Counted from the first letter of the stretch, positions 25,040 to 38,201 are shown. The stretch: DNA of 64,000 nt from Silene latifolia (GCF_048544455.1 NC_133536.1:193753325-193817324), one strand, 5' to 3'. Made by a program: numbers and translations. The notes: generated by a model from the letters alone, not told the origin.

Positions 25040-25535
25040 CACACTGTCACATCGACAAGAGCGGCAATCATCAACAGAAACGGACTACCGTCGCAGCCCA
25101 CCCCAAGTAGTAGACGCCACGACAGTCACCCCAAGAGGTGGACGCCGTCGCAGTCACTCCAAGTGGTAGACGCCACGGCCGTCATCATCAAGAAATAGAC
25201 GCCACCACACACACATCGACAAGAGCGGCAGCATTACCAAGAAGCGGACGCCACTCACACTCGTCACATCGACAAGAGCGCAGCCATCAACAGAGGAAGC
25301 GGTGCCGTCGCGGTCACCCCAAGTAGTAGACGCCACGGCAGTCACCCCAAGAGGTGGACGCCGTCGCAGTCACTCCTAGTGGTAGACGCCACGGCCGTCA
25401 TCATCAAGAAATAGACGCCACCACACTCGTCACATCGACAAGAGCGGCCGTCATTACCAAGAAGCGTACGCTCACACCGTCACACCGACAAGAGCGGCAA
25501 TCACCCTCGTAAGCGTACGCCGCGACGATTCACGG
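25040..25535. repeat. Minisatellite-like array inside Tat-like element
   Basis: Repeated GTAGACGCCAC, CCAAGAGGTGGACGCC and ACATCGACAAGAGCGGC modules. A larger unit starting near 25108 recurs near 25326, a period of about 218 bp, with few changes. It is non-coding in any sustained frame and lies where pol would be in a complete element. Confidence 0.8.
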
Positions 25536-26349
25536 CCAACGTAGCTGATACTCGCAAAAAACGATCAAAACGCCTTAAAAGCGTTTAAACACATTGGATG
25601 CGCATTTCTAGATCGCCTCGCCAAAGCCGAGGCGAAACAAAAAGACAACTCGCACGAAGACGAAAAAAGACCTCGGCCAAGCCGGAGGCAAAGTGAAGAC
25701 GCTAAGTACGCTTGATACGCTCAACTATTAGCGCAAGGAAACTCAAAGTGAGGTAAAGACCTCGGCCAAGCCGAAGGCAAAAGAAACGAACTCTTATTAA
25801 AAATGATAACAAATTTACAAGTGAGGAGAATACAGACGACGGCCGTCCCCATAGGGAAAAGCCCATGAAGAAGGACCAATCGTGAATGACCCATGAAGCG
25901 TCGGCCCAATCAATGAACGACACGTGTCGGACATGCAACCACGGAATGTCAATCGTCGCAACAATCGGACGTCAATCAATGCAATGCAAAGTGATCAAGC
26001 GTCTTCAACACGCCCCTTCATATCTCTCGCCTATTCATCTTCCTCAACAAATTCCTAGGTATCCGCTCTCCGCCGCCACATGATCAACCAAGCTAGGAAG
26101 CACCGGCACTGGGGCAATCAAAAACAACCTAAGACTCCCAACCCCGGGTCTCGGCCAACAATCACTTTCTTTTCCACATCGGATGCCCTTTACACATCCA
26201 TGTGGAGGGGGATATGGTACGGCCTAAGCGAGAACCAGGCCGAGGTAGAAGAAGCCGTCTGAGAAAAAGTTTCGAAATTACTTGCGCAGAATATACGCTC
26301 AACATACATCGGAGCCCATACCACGGCATAGACTACGCTGGGGGCAAAT

Positions 26350-26903
26350 TGATGGGGCATATTCTGCACCGCTGACCAAGTCAACACATTGAGCAAGGTC
26401 AAAGATATCCACAAAGAAAGTCAACGACTTAGACAGATCTAGCCGATGCAACCCATCTACTGTCACTGGTCTCGGCCCGCAACTAGCCCGGGGCACATAT
26501 CCGCGTACTCATATCCAAGACCCTCGGCCGGCCTGCCATGGGTCCATCGGCCGAGGGTAGAACGGTCTTTCCACCTGCTAGCCACTTGGCCACTACGTGA
26601 CAAAAGGTGAAAGTTTATAAATACTCCTCAACCTTCATTGAGGAAAGGATCCAAAATTAACCTAAGAATCACTATTCACCTGGTAACATCTTCCTTATCT
26701 CTCTACAATACATATACTTAGGCCAAGCAACAACTTACCTCTCTAAGTTTACTGACTTGGGCGTCGGAGTGAGTACGCTCGGCCAAAGCCGAGCCCTCAG
26801 TTTGTTCATCGTTTCAGGAGACCGCAAGGAGGATTCAAGCAAAGACGTCATTCTACAAGCCACGGGTGGTAACAATACTCGCTCTGGAATTACACCCGGA
26901 ACA
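26350..26903 (+). repeat. 3' LTR of Tat-like element
   Basis: 554 bp. Identical to the 5' LTR from about ATATCCGCG to the end (some 400 bp). A cluster of about ten differences, mostly single-base indels, falls in a ~90-bp segment at about 26411-26500. Confidence 0.93.
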
Positions 26904-26908
26904 GCCGT

Positions 26909-27615
26909 ATTTATCACAAAATTTCGAATTATTAAAATAAAATTAATAATCCGTATTCAAATAAAATCAAAGTGTAAAGCTTGGGCTATTATCGCTTTGG
27001 ACTCGTTGTCAGTAAATTTATTGCATATGTATAAATATAGTTTTATCAAATTATTCGGAATGTATAAAATTATTTCATAGTATTATTTTCATTTATTCCG
27101 ATTTGTAATTCATACAGCTTATATGCCATTAATTTCATTTATTCGGAATGTATAAAATTATTTCATAGTATTTGTTTTACGACGGAATTTGTAGGATATT
27201 TGTATTGGCGGAATTCTGAAGAAATATACTCCTTTGCACACTAACGGGTCCCGCCATATAAAAGTTTTTTTTTCTAAAAAAAAGGCTGAATTAATGAGGT
27301 GGCACGTCCTGGATTGAGTATTGTCTTACGAATTAATAAAGATAAGATTACCAAATGTACCATTTTGTTTCAGCAACTATGTACTGTGTTTAACTTTGCT
27401 AATGCAAACAATAATCACAAAATCTCATTTGTGACGGCACGTATCTGTTACTTTGGAGTGACAGATACTATTTTCTCTCACAAATGATCCAAATAGAGGA
27501 GAGAGGGCACATGGAGGTGCCTCCACCTTGTCCCCCCTATTCGTTTTGTGAGTGACTTTACCCGTCACTTGCTCCGACCCGTCTTCAGCAAGACTAATTG
27601 AACAATAATAATATA
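26909..27615. other. Intergenic with a short direct repeat
   Basis: A piece of about 33 bp (TTATTCGGAATGTATAAAAT...TCATAGTAT) occurs at about 27052 and again at about 27137. Nothing else is recognised. Confidence 0.6.
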
Positions 27616-27810
27616 CTCCCTCCTATTCACCCATTTCTTCCTTATTTCCAATACGGATTATTCACGTTTTCTTCTCTATTTCCTTTTTTGGGTTGATTTG
27701 TGTGGTCCAAATTTATAGCATGTGGGGTAGTGTCTTTTATGTGATCCAAATTCAGTTTCTTATTTCTTGTGCAAAAAGGAAAGGGGAAGAAAATGATAAA
27801 TAGGAGGGAG
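27616..27810. mobile_element. Stowaway MITE
   Basis: 195 bp with inverted ends CTCCCTCCTATT...AATAGGAGGGAG. The left flank is TA; the right flank is TG, a decayed TA. The interior shares GTGTGGTCCAAATT / GTGTCTTTTATGTG-type blocks with the element at 38015-38201, so they are one family. Confidence 0.88.
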
Positions 27811-28602
27811 TGTTGTAGGTAACCTCTTCTGTCTGGTCAATAACTGCAATGTAGATGTTTGTTGTTCTACAAGTATTATCTAAATTCGTAGGTTACAGCG
27901 GATACTATATAGATGAGTCGCAATTTTAATATATGCATTGACTAGAAGAATCATCGGAGAGACTACCTGTCCGCTTACGATAGAGACGATCACTACAATA
28001 TGTGTATATCTTCATCGCTTAAGCTACTATTCGACACTAATCCATACGAAGGAAAACCCGTTCATATTACGACATGTATATCCGACCACAATATATATTG
28101 GCAGAAGTTCCCTAATACAAGGTGTGAGCGATCTCGACTTCTTTTATAATTTTGTAAATGTTTTGCGTACAATTTATCGACCATAGCATTATTTTGTTCG
28201 ATTGTTTTGCAGAAATGGACACAACATATGGCGCCTCAGAAGTTAATGTAAAGATAATATTGATGATTGCCTTATTGAAGTAAGTCTGTTTGGTTTAGTA
28301 CGACACGTTGAAAGAAAAACTCTACGACAAAGTTGCGAACATATCGATTTCAAGTGATGCTCAGTGTATGTTTTATGGTAAAATTTGCGGTCTGAAAACT
28401 TATTTACAGATAGTCTAACCACCTCATTTTACCAAAAAAAAAAAAAAAAAACAAATTAAAAAAATGTTGGAAGCTGCGTGAGAATTCGCAGGCGCCGTTC
28501 CAACTAGTACAAAAGAAAAGACAATCTCTCAGTTGTATTTCTAAAAAAAAAAAAAAGGAAAGCTACTTTGTAGTTTTTGTTTTCGAAAATTTAAGAACCA
28601 TA
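27811..28602. other. Intergenic, no gene recognised
   Basis: Contains A runs at about 28434-28451 and 28542-28556. No coding frame is supported. It borders the left edge of duplicon B. Confidence 0.55.
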
Positions 28603-31600
28603 AGTAGCAATAGAACACGGGTGAAAGGGAGGAAGCAAAGCAATACCACAGACGAATACAATTTTGAGAAGAGCTTGAGTCGCAAAGATAGATAACACAA
28701 TGACTGCAAGTAAAACATAGCTAAACCAACTACATCTACAAAATAGTCCCGACCCAATAAATAGAATGTGATCAAACGCGATCCCTAAACAAAAGCTAAA
28801 CCAACTAAAGTTAAAAACACCTAACTATATTAACTGTGATATACCGCCAATTAGGACCCATCATTTCCCTACTATTCAAAACAATAGATATACGACACAC
28901 GGGCCAGTGGCATACCTGGATGGACAGAAGCACTGTAATCTGCAATCCACCTCCACCAAAAGATAGAACCGTTTATGTCATCAAACTTTTACCTCTTTCT
29001 TTTATTCGAATTCTTTTGAGATTTTTGTGTAGTCGGAGACTTCCCTTTTGGCTTGTTGGGTTCAGGTGATTCATCTTCAGTGTCCTCGTCCGCTGATGAT
29101 GTACTTACTTTAACTTTCTTGCTAGTACTTGAATTGGATTTACCAACACTCTTGGGTGACTTACCCTTAGATTTGGCAGATGTGCCTTGCTTTGACTTGA
29201 CAATGCCTTTGGGCGAGTCTTCATCATCTTTGGATTTTTTAGCAGATTTTGACGTATCATCAGAAAACTTATTCCCAGATTTTGAAGCTTTAGAAACAGA
29301 TTTCCCGACTTTCTTTGACGTTTCCTCTTTGGCTTTCCCAGACTTGAGTGCAGATTTTGATTTGCTCGATGAAGCACCAGACCTAGAAAACACAGAACAA
29401 CATATATGGACAATGTTTTGTCGTATTTCCAACGAGGTGGAGTTAAGGTAAGATAAAAAAAACTTACATTTTAGCCGAGCTCAGAGTCTTCCCTTGCTTA
29501 GCTCCTAGGTCTGCAATTGTTTTGCCTTTCTTACCTATTGGCCTGTAAATAACAAAATAAAGTACTCTTACATAAGAAAAACACAAATGGATTTGTACAA
29601 ATTCATACTTTCAATGGCAAACAAAACAGGCCACTGAAAAAAACAAAAACTAATCCTCAAGTCCATGAATAAAGTTGATGGGTTTCCAATTTGGGGTGTC
29701 CATGTTATGATTTGTGACTCCACATTTCAACAACTTCAAATTCAATATTTTATCATAAATTTTAATTTTTGTGAAAAAGAAACCATAATTTTTTTTATGG
29801 GCAGGGAATAATTTCAAAGTGAGGGCTGAGTAAAATAAATGTGCATCATTGAGGTTTCACAAAAAATCTAAAAGCCATAACGTACGTTTCATCAGCAGAT
29901 TCATCAGGACTCTCACCATCACTTGCATGTACCTATGAGTAACAAGGGATCAATTAACATCAGAACATGGCAAAAAAATACAAAGAGAAGTATACAGCCA
30001 AGAAGAAACTAGGGGAACATACTTCATTTTTACCAGCAAACTTCCATCTTTCGTTTTTGAGATCCAGCAGTTCAATATCACCATCGTCATAAAAGATCTG
30101 CAGACAAGATGAGCAAAGAACATCAAAACATCGCACAGACACTAATTTCAACCAAGAGATTGCAAAGAAACTCCATTTACCTTATGCTTTATTTCAGCAG
30201 CATCGAAGGATTTGACAACCCCTTTATAAAATCTACAAAAATAGAATAACACATTGTAATGTATAGATACGATTCATCAATAAAAGAAGTTAGACTGTAA
30301 AGTGCAAGAACTGTAAAATAAAACCAATCTTGAAGACAACTCGTAAAACCAATCTTATCCAGTCATAGGAAAACATTAGTCATGGGATAAAAATAATAGA
30401 TAACTTACTTGCTGTCATCCGGCCACCAAACTTCAACCTTTGAACCAACCAATTCTGGACCATAATCCTTTGTTTGATGTGCCTAAAGGTCAACATGAAA
30501 AATGTTTTTAAGAAAAATTAGGATAAAATTTTAAATCTAAAATTAATAAAACACAATCATGCATTCAGATTCAAGACTAAAATAGTCTCCTATAAGGCTA
30601 TAATTTCCAACCTCCATTTCATTATGCTCTTCCCACTTTGAAGAAAATAGAGATCATTGTTTCGGTTGAAATTAAATTGATTTTCTTAGTTATGTATTTT
30701 GTTAATGCTGATATCAAATTTAGATGCCATATGGCTAATTATTAATGAAATTGATCTTTCATTAAAAAAAAAAAATTATGTGGGATGAATTTTTAATTCA
30801 GGGAAAGAACACGAATAAATGGAAAAACTATACGTTGATCCAAAATAACCGAAAAATATTTCACCCCATTTTTTTCATTTATCCCATTTGCCCTTTTTTT
30901 TGTGAGAGAATTTAGAAAATGAGTAAAAGGTAAATTTGGAGGACGTAGCAGAACTATAAGACAAATTAACAGTGACAAAACAGCAAATGTCAGCTGTGAG
31001 TGCCAGAAAGGCCCTTCTAGCATATCACTGCCTACACATGCGAAAGATCGCTGGAAATTAAGGAAAATGTACTAACACAGAGAATCATTATTTAAGAGCA
31101 AATGAGCAATCAAGAAGTCTTGAGTCTACTAAAAATCAATTAGGCCGATGGGTCAAACTATATTCAACAATATCTAGCAGGGCTCAGAGTAACCTGATGT
31201 GAACACAACCACTGAACCTCATAGCTAAACAATTTTCTATCACAAGCAATCCTTATATACAAGTACGGCATAAGTACAGTTATATATGATGGAACACAAT
31301 AGCTAAAGACAAAAACCAGTTGCATGGGCCAAGTGGACTACAACAGAAAAGAAACACAAGAAGAGCAGCCAAGAAAATACTCCATAAAACAAAATAATAA
31401 ATAAAACAGGCAGAAGTTTCTTCAGATGAAGAGTTACAAAATCAGATAGCTCTTTTCACTCCAAATCAATCAATTCAAGACCAACGCATCACAGATCACA
31501 GGTACTTCGTAAGCTCAAGTTTAGCTACACACATAACAAATATGACAGAAAGGAACTGCATTGCAAAGCAAATGTAGTTGGCAAAGATCAATATGTTTAC

Positions 31601-34600
31601 ATACTTTTTCTTCGCTTGGACGCTTCCTCTTTGAACTTGACTTCGCTGCTTCTTCCATACCACTAACATCTTTAGTCGCTTTTGGAGTGGGCTTGGGTAT
31701 GACAACAGTCTTCTGGAATAAGCACAAAATATGTCGAGAAAGACGAGTAAGTAATTAGGCTAACTAACCGAAAATAACTTCTGAAGAAGATGAATACTAA
31801 TGGCTCAAGGAAATACTTTTTTATCATCCTTGGCAGGAGTTTTTGAATGTCCCTTAGCTGGAGTAGCTTTTGTCTGTCCTCGTTTTTTCTTGTTAACACG
31901 CTGACTACTCCCAGCTTCAGCCTCTTGGACCACCTCCTTAGCTGAATTACCATCCAACTCATTTATATTATCACCTTCATTCTTTGTATCATTAGCGGAA
32001 TCAGCTACTCTTTCTTCCTGGTCAGATGCAGCATGTTTGTTCAACGTGCTATCTAGACCAGCAGCTCCCTCAGAATCCTGCTGGGTGTCAGATTCCTTCT
32101 TACCATCAACATCATTAGCTGACTCGTTTTCTAGAATAGGATGCTCTTTCTTCTTTTCAAGTCCAGTTTTGTCAGAAAGGGTTTCATCAGCAAGGCTTCC
32201 AGTTGTTGAGGGCAGAGAAGGATCAACATGGGCATTGTCAGATGCAACTGGTGAGAGGATGGGCTCCTCCAACGATTTCTCATTATGGGCTGCCACTGTG
32301 GTATCAGTGGCAGGATCCTCTTGATTTATATCATCAACATCCTTGGCATCATTTTCCTCGTGCTCAGGTGTATCAATGACTTCACTTTTTCTATCAGACA
32401 AAATAGGTGCAAAGGATTTCGAGCTCTTAGTAGAATTTGATTTTCTGCCTTTTCTCCGGTTCGATTTTTGTGGCTTAGACTTTGAAATTTCTTCATCAGC
32501 TACACTTTCAACTTCAGTCTTGCTTGGCTCCGCTTTATCGTCCAGAGTATCATTATCGACTTCCATGGAGTTTCCATTGGTTGCAGGAGTGTCTTCACTG
32601 CCCTGCTTCAGGGAACCATTACTCATAACAGTCTTAGGGGACCCAACAGTGCTTGGGCCAACTTCTTCAGAAGGAGGCGCATCTTCCATTGATTCAAGCG
32701 CTACCTGAGAAGCAAGGACGGTTGCCTTAAAAATTTTATACAAGCAACAATCTCAAGAATATATAAATACAAGAAATAGAAACTGGAACCTACCTCAACT
32801 GCCTTTTCTGAAGGTGCATTGAGCAAATCATTCTCATCAGCCTGATTAGGGAGAGAGGGTTTAAACAAGTCAGGCTTAAAGCAATATACGTCAAGGGTAG
32901 CAGGTATAAACTGCCTACAACAAAGTGAAAACTGGTACAAGGTCACAATGCCACTAGCCATAGAACTCATAGTTAAATAACTACATGGAATCTCAATTGA
33001 CTAAACTCACAGGCTAGCTTTATTGCAAGGACATAAATGTGACGTACAAAAATGAAAAATGTACATACAATCGAAGATTCTATGTTTTTCAATAATATCC
33101 GATCACATTAACAGTACTATAACACTGTCTTCGTAGTTGTTTACATGAGTTCACAACTAGATTATGTTGTTAGTAGTTTCCATTAGTTTAGAAACAAGAT
33201 TTACAACTAGCATGTATGAGTACATTCCTTTGGTTGTCACCATCACATTAAGAGATAGCCTTTATCTATCCGTAGTTTAAATTCTCATTTAAACGAGAAC
33301 AAAATAGATTACAAAGTACTACATAAGTACATATTAGTTTCCACGAAAGATGGATTATATTGGGGAAAAAAGCACCCTATACGAGTTATGAAGTTGAAAT
33401 TCAACATCACTATTAAATACTACACCAATCAGGGCCTCTCTTTTTATTAAGAAAGGAACTACAAGACAAAAACGTCTCTACAAACCTAGTCCAAGTTCCC
33501 TACAACAGATTCCTTCCGGTTTCTCCAACCCCGACCCCGATCCCACCTGAAGGGGAAAAGCAAAAAAAGAAAAAGAAATACAAATATTTATCTTTTTGAT
33601 TGACACCATATGCATATGCTAGTAAACTATGGAGCATTAGTTACATATGGATGCATCAACGAAACAATAAATGCTAGAAACGTATGGTTGCATCAATTGT
33701 CTTGTTAAATAACCAAATTGTCAAACGCCAAAAGAAGTGCAATATTACTGTATTAAGCATGCAAGGAGGATAAAATACCGAATTTTTGTTTGTAACATCA
33801 TCAGTGGGCTCAATAGCTTCACCACCAGTTTGGCAGATATCTGCCACAGCCTTACTATAATTATCTAAAGAAGCACCACTAGATCTCACAGCTGATAACA
33901 AGTAAGGTTTAACCTTACTAGCACAATTAACAATCACTTTCTCTCCAAGAAGACGAGCGATAGGAAGTACTTCCTGAAAAGGGAAGAAAAACAATTACAT
34001 AAGCAGGCAAGGGGAGAGGTTAAAACATGGCATAAGCAAATCTTCAGGGCTTTATAAGATACTAGACCTTGTCCTCTTTTTTAAGGATGTTTAAAATAGA
34101 CGAAAGCAGATCTACAGATATAGCCTCACTTTCTTCCAAGACAAGGGTCATAATTGTCTCCATCGAAGTAAACACCCCCTCATGGTGATCATCCCTGAGA
34201 GTGAAAACAAAATCACTATAAGAATAACTAATTTGAAGACATGTTTGCGGCAAATTTCACGTGTTCAAAACGAATTTACAAATACTTCGCAAGGAAATAT
34301 ACTATAAAAAAATATGCACATGAAAAACGAATGCCAATACACAGATTAAGCTTCTATCAACCAAAACATACAAGACTAGATAAACAAAAGAGACGGGTCC
34401 ACGAAACTTGTGAATGCGGAAGTCCAAAGAAAGTATCTGGTATGTACCAGAATACACTTCACATGTAGAACAATTGAAAAGTTGGAGGTCAACAAAAACT
34501 GTAATACACAAGACAGATGAAATAACGGGTATCCATCGGTACCCACTCAAAACGGACTTTGGAGAGCTTCAAACTTACAGGTCTCTGAAGCATTTAAAGA

Positions 34601-36761
34601 CAACTGTGGTCGCACTCCGTCACACAGAATAGGCCTAAGACAATAGAAGCCACTATGAAAAGGTGCAAGAGTCTAGGATAGAAGCAATCAGAACTAATTA
34701 ATAACGATATGAGGAAGCAACTTATGATCTCATAGGGGAAGTGGCTCAATAGAAACAGCAAAAAATAAGCATTGGTTGTAAATTGCAGATGGCATAACAT
34801 ATGATCCCATAGGGGAAAGAGCTCACATGAACTACACAAAAATGTGTAGAAATCAGAACCGGATGGCCAAACATACTTTGATAGTACACTCAGTCAGGGA
34901 GACGGACGGTATTGTAAATAGAGAGAGAAAGAGACAATATCAGCTCCAAATATGATGTACCTTATTGTTCTAAGGAAATGCCTGAACATTTCAACAACTA
35001 AATCATCACATTCAAGATCTAGCATCACAACACATGATCTGACTCTTGCCAAAGTCTCAAGTATAGAGATCCTCTTGATGTATGAACGGCTTGATTTATC
35101 ATCCAGCTTCTCAAAAGATGATACAATCAAATGAAACACCTCCTGATAACAACACATAAGCTTATATGGTCACAACGTTGATAAGAATAAGTTAAGAGTA
35201 AAAGAACTAAACAAACACACTTATAAGCTTATATCAACAATTGAGAGCTGAGTAGAAAATAGAGTCGTCTGAAACCTTCATCTCATCATCAGTATACGGT
35301 GCGTCTGGGGCTGTGATCCTAGTTATCTCACTGATGCATGAAGCAACAGCAACTTTGACGTCAGTGTCTGAATGTCTCAAAAGCTCTTCAGCGATCAACG
35401 CTTTTGTTGACGGAGCGAGTGCTTCCCTCATTGACTCTGATGGTGACTGCTCCACTTCTAGAAGCAAGTATTCCACCAGCTATAAAAAATCAAGAAAACA
35501 ATTAAATCAACAGCTATACCTTACAGATGTGGCTGAAGAAGAGATATCCATCACTGCTTGATAAAAGAGACATGTTATGTTCAAATGTAAGTATAAAATC
35601 TAAATCACGCATAAAAATGAACAAAAAAGAGGACATAAGCATCTTGTAAAGCATAAGCACAGAAGTGAAAAACAGAGATCGTATTAAACACATTCAATCA
35701 TCATCATTCAGCATAATGAGACATCAATTATATACTCGTATTTTCAACCTAACATTGAATCACAAAAAAATGCGTTCGGATATGTTAAGCTATCAAAAAA
35801 TTATAATGGCACCACTAATCAAGTCAATGATACTCAAAAACATATTCATTCATTATACCTGCAAACATCCTGCAAACACCACGATAGCAACTAATAACTA
35901 CGAACATTAGCGAAAAAAATTACATCTGAATTATAGCTGGTGGAATACTTGCTTCTACAAAGCCACAGTAGGTCCTAACAGAACCTAACAAATTCACGAT
36001 AACTAGGCTCTACAAAGCCACAGTAGGAGCGTCATTTCAAATTAACTCAGCAGCCGGCATCACTTTCTCAACTGCTAACATCACATACATCCAATCATTA
36101 CACCTCATAAGAAACACAGGGTAATTCCAGACGCTTTTATACATAATTACGCTGCGCTAGAGAAGAAGATGTCGAAGACAATGTTAAAATACAGAAATTG
36201 CTTAGTACCAGTGGAGAAACACAGCATAACATTCATAAAGAAACCTAAAGTTACGTTCTTCAAAATTCCGCGCATACAACATAATCAAGCAAACATTCAA
36301 ATCTGTGAATTTCGTCGAAAAACTACGGACAAATAACAAAAAAAAAAAAAAACAAATTAATACTTACATTAAGAGATTCAAGTAGTTCAGAAGCTAACGA
36401 AGGAGGAGAAAGAAGCCTATTTCCAGCCTCTAACAACTGTTTCTCTAACTCTATTTCGGACATCTCCATTGTTGAAAATTCTCGAGGTTGAAGGAAATTG
36501 GTCTACAGATCTCTCGATTGTTCGTCGGAAACCCTAGAAAATCCCCCAAATTGCATAAAACCACACAGAGTATTAGACAGAAATATAATAATAAATTAAA
36601 ATAATAGAAGTGGTACGATTGAAACGCGTGAGCGGGAGAAATTCGGAGTTGAATTTTGGGGAAAAATGGTGTTTACCTCCTGTTCTTGGGATGGATAAAT
36701 TATCGGGTTTTTTTTTTTTGCCGTTGTGGAGGAAAGAGCGAGGGAGTGGGGGTTAATTTAT
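28603..36761. repeat. Segmental duplication, copy B
   Basis: Direct repeat of 6901-15131 with the same gene orientation. Exons are highly similar and introns alignable with indels. The intron-8 Stowaway of copy A is absent. A short local tandem duplication, with CTACAAAGCCACAGTAGG appearing twice, is seen only here at about 35955-36030. Confidence 0.93.
28989..36469 (-). CDS. PDS5C: PDS5C-like sister chromatid cohesion cofactor with Tudor domain, copy B (14 exons)
   Basis: Exons on the minus strand: 36469-36368, 35479-35276, 35142-34961, 34194-34068, 33973-33779, 32841-32794, 32725-31817, 31712-31605, 30482-30409, 30232-30181, 30097-30023, 29932-29886, 29542-29468, 29382-28989. All introns are GT-AG and the frame is open for 863 aa. 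Architecture matches copy A: N-terminal PDS5 region (1-270), low-complexity acidic middle, Tudor fold (about 626-692, with VEVWWPDDSKFYKG and FYDDGDIELLDL), Lys/Ser-rich tail. Exons 7, 8 and 13 differ from copy A by in-frame indels (+9, +6, +3 bp). A 4-bp deletion near the end moves the stop up, so the protein ends NKRKR and lacks SVKVR. The exon 6/7 acceptor is TTTAAG instead of TTTCAG. Both copies look functional; expression is unknown. Confidence 0.92.
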
Positions 36762-37448
36762 GAGTTTCTTTAATGCAAGTAAATCAGTAAATAAAGTAAA
36801 GCAGGATATTGCATCAAGTTACATGGAGATGGAATCAAATATCAATATAAACTGGTTTTAAACTCGAGAAAATTTGCACAGATATACTATTTTCAACGTT
36901 GTTAATTTAAAAAAAAATAAAAAAAAAATATTGCATCTAGTTACATTTATGATGTGATAGACTTTAATAAAACATTTTGAGATCAAAGGAATTAGCTGAA
37001 TGAATGCTTTGGGTCTAAGAAGTACTTCAAATATGTTCAACGCCTTCATGTCTACTTGCTTGAAGGCAATCCGCACCTTTCTTTATCGCCTTTCCGCCCG
37101 TACAGAGTCGATTCTATTGTTCGTGCATTGACGACGGGGAGTCTTTCAAAGAGTGACAAGACGGCGAGAGTGGGCAAAGTTTTTTCTTTAAGCATGAGAC
37201 CTTATTTAAATCCAATTCGTGAGATGATAGTGATTTGTTCTTATTCTCTCTAACCTGTTCGTTCTTCACTCGCTTCTAGGGTATGCGATAACAAGGTGTC
37301 AGTTTCAAAGCACTTTTTGGGATCATGAAATCAGATTTACCTCGCTGGTTGTGGGGCGGGTGTGGGTATCACATGAAACCTACCCTATACCCACACGTGC
37401 CCACACCACCGCGCCCTGCATGTCCCAACCCCGCTTATACTTGTCTCA
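36762..37448. other. Intergenic, no gene recognised
   Basis: Upstream of PDS5C-like copy B, beyond the duplication border. Unlike the region upstream of copy A, so the two genes have different distal promoters. No clear element found. Confidence 0.5.
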
Positions 37449-37980
37449 AGCTATGCGCCTGACGAGCAGGCTAATCTGATGGATAATGAACTTGATCTTC
37501 AAATGCTCCGTAGGGGGAGACCTTTTTACACTATTGGTGTCTCCTCCTCCTGTTCTATGGTGCGTATCTTTGTTGATGCCAGCTGGATAGACTCGCGTCT
37601 TGCAGGTTTTGGATGGGCGGTTCTTGGGACAGAAGGCGAAATCAGATATGAAGGATCTATGCGAGGTCGGGCTGAATTGTCCCTTCAAGGGAAGCTTTAG
37701 GTATAAGAGAGGCCATTAATTGGGCACGACAGGCTAGCATTCTTCACCTTGAAGTCTCCACTGATTGCCTCCAGCTTTTAACTCAATGGATGGGGAAGAC
37801 TACCAAGCACCATCATATTTCGGGCATCTTGGAGGAAATCACTTCTCTTACTACTACCTTTCATTGCTTTTGTTTTAGTTATGTTCGCAGGAACCAGAAC
37901 ACTAGAGCTCATGACTTGGCAAAACAAGCCATGAGTTTGCACTAGCAACCTTTCTTTTCAGTTGCCAAGAAAAAAAAAAA
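37449..37980 (+). pseudogene. LINE RNase H domain remnant with poly(A) tail
   Basis: Two frames joined by a shift near 37690 give an RNase H-like domain of the RVT_3 type: VRIFVDASWIDSRLAGFGWAV, then AINWARQASILHLEVSTDCL and FSYVRRNQNTRAHDLAKQA. The sequence ends in a 13-base A run at about 37969-37981, as expected of a 5'-truncated LINE insertion. It is a separate, differently diverged copy from the LINE at 1530-6226. Confidence 0.8.
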
Positions 37981-38014
37981 ATTTAAGATCCACCTATTCA
38001 TACACTATTATATA

Positions 38015-38201
38015 CTCCCTCCTAGTTTATATCTTCCTCCCCACTTCCTATTTGGGCTTAGTATGGTGTTCTCTATTTCCTTATTTGAATGCTTTTGTGT
38101 GGTCGATATTCAACTTCATGTGAGATAGTGTATTTTATGTGGTCCAAATTCACTTTTTTAATCATTGTGCAAAAGGGAGGAACATGGAAACTAGGAGGGA
38201 G
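38015..38201. mobile_element. Stowaway MITE
   Basis: 187 bp, ends CTCCCTCCTAGTTT...AAACTAGGAGGGAG, flanked on both sides by TA (38013-38014, 38202-38203). Same family as 27616-27810. Confidence 0.92.

Larger units (their letters stand above)
21901..26903 (+). mobile_element. Non-autonomous Tat-like Ty3/gypsy LTR retrotransposon (gag-protease only)
   Basis: A complete 5,003-bp insertion with target duplication GCCGT (21896-21900 and 26904-26908). LTRs are at 21901-22452 and 26350-26903. The primer-binding site TGGCGCCGTCTGTGGGG follows at 22455-22471. A purine-rich CTGGGGGCAAA precedes the 3' LTR. Between them are gag (22553-23972), remnants of a protease region (about 24000-24853) and about 1.5 kb of non-coding repeats. 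There is no reverse transcriptase, RNase H or integrase, so movement would need enzymes supplied in trans. The gag type (LPPISYKGDSDPTDHAEAF...) fits the Tat lineage. Confidence 0.93.
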
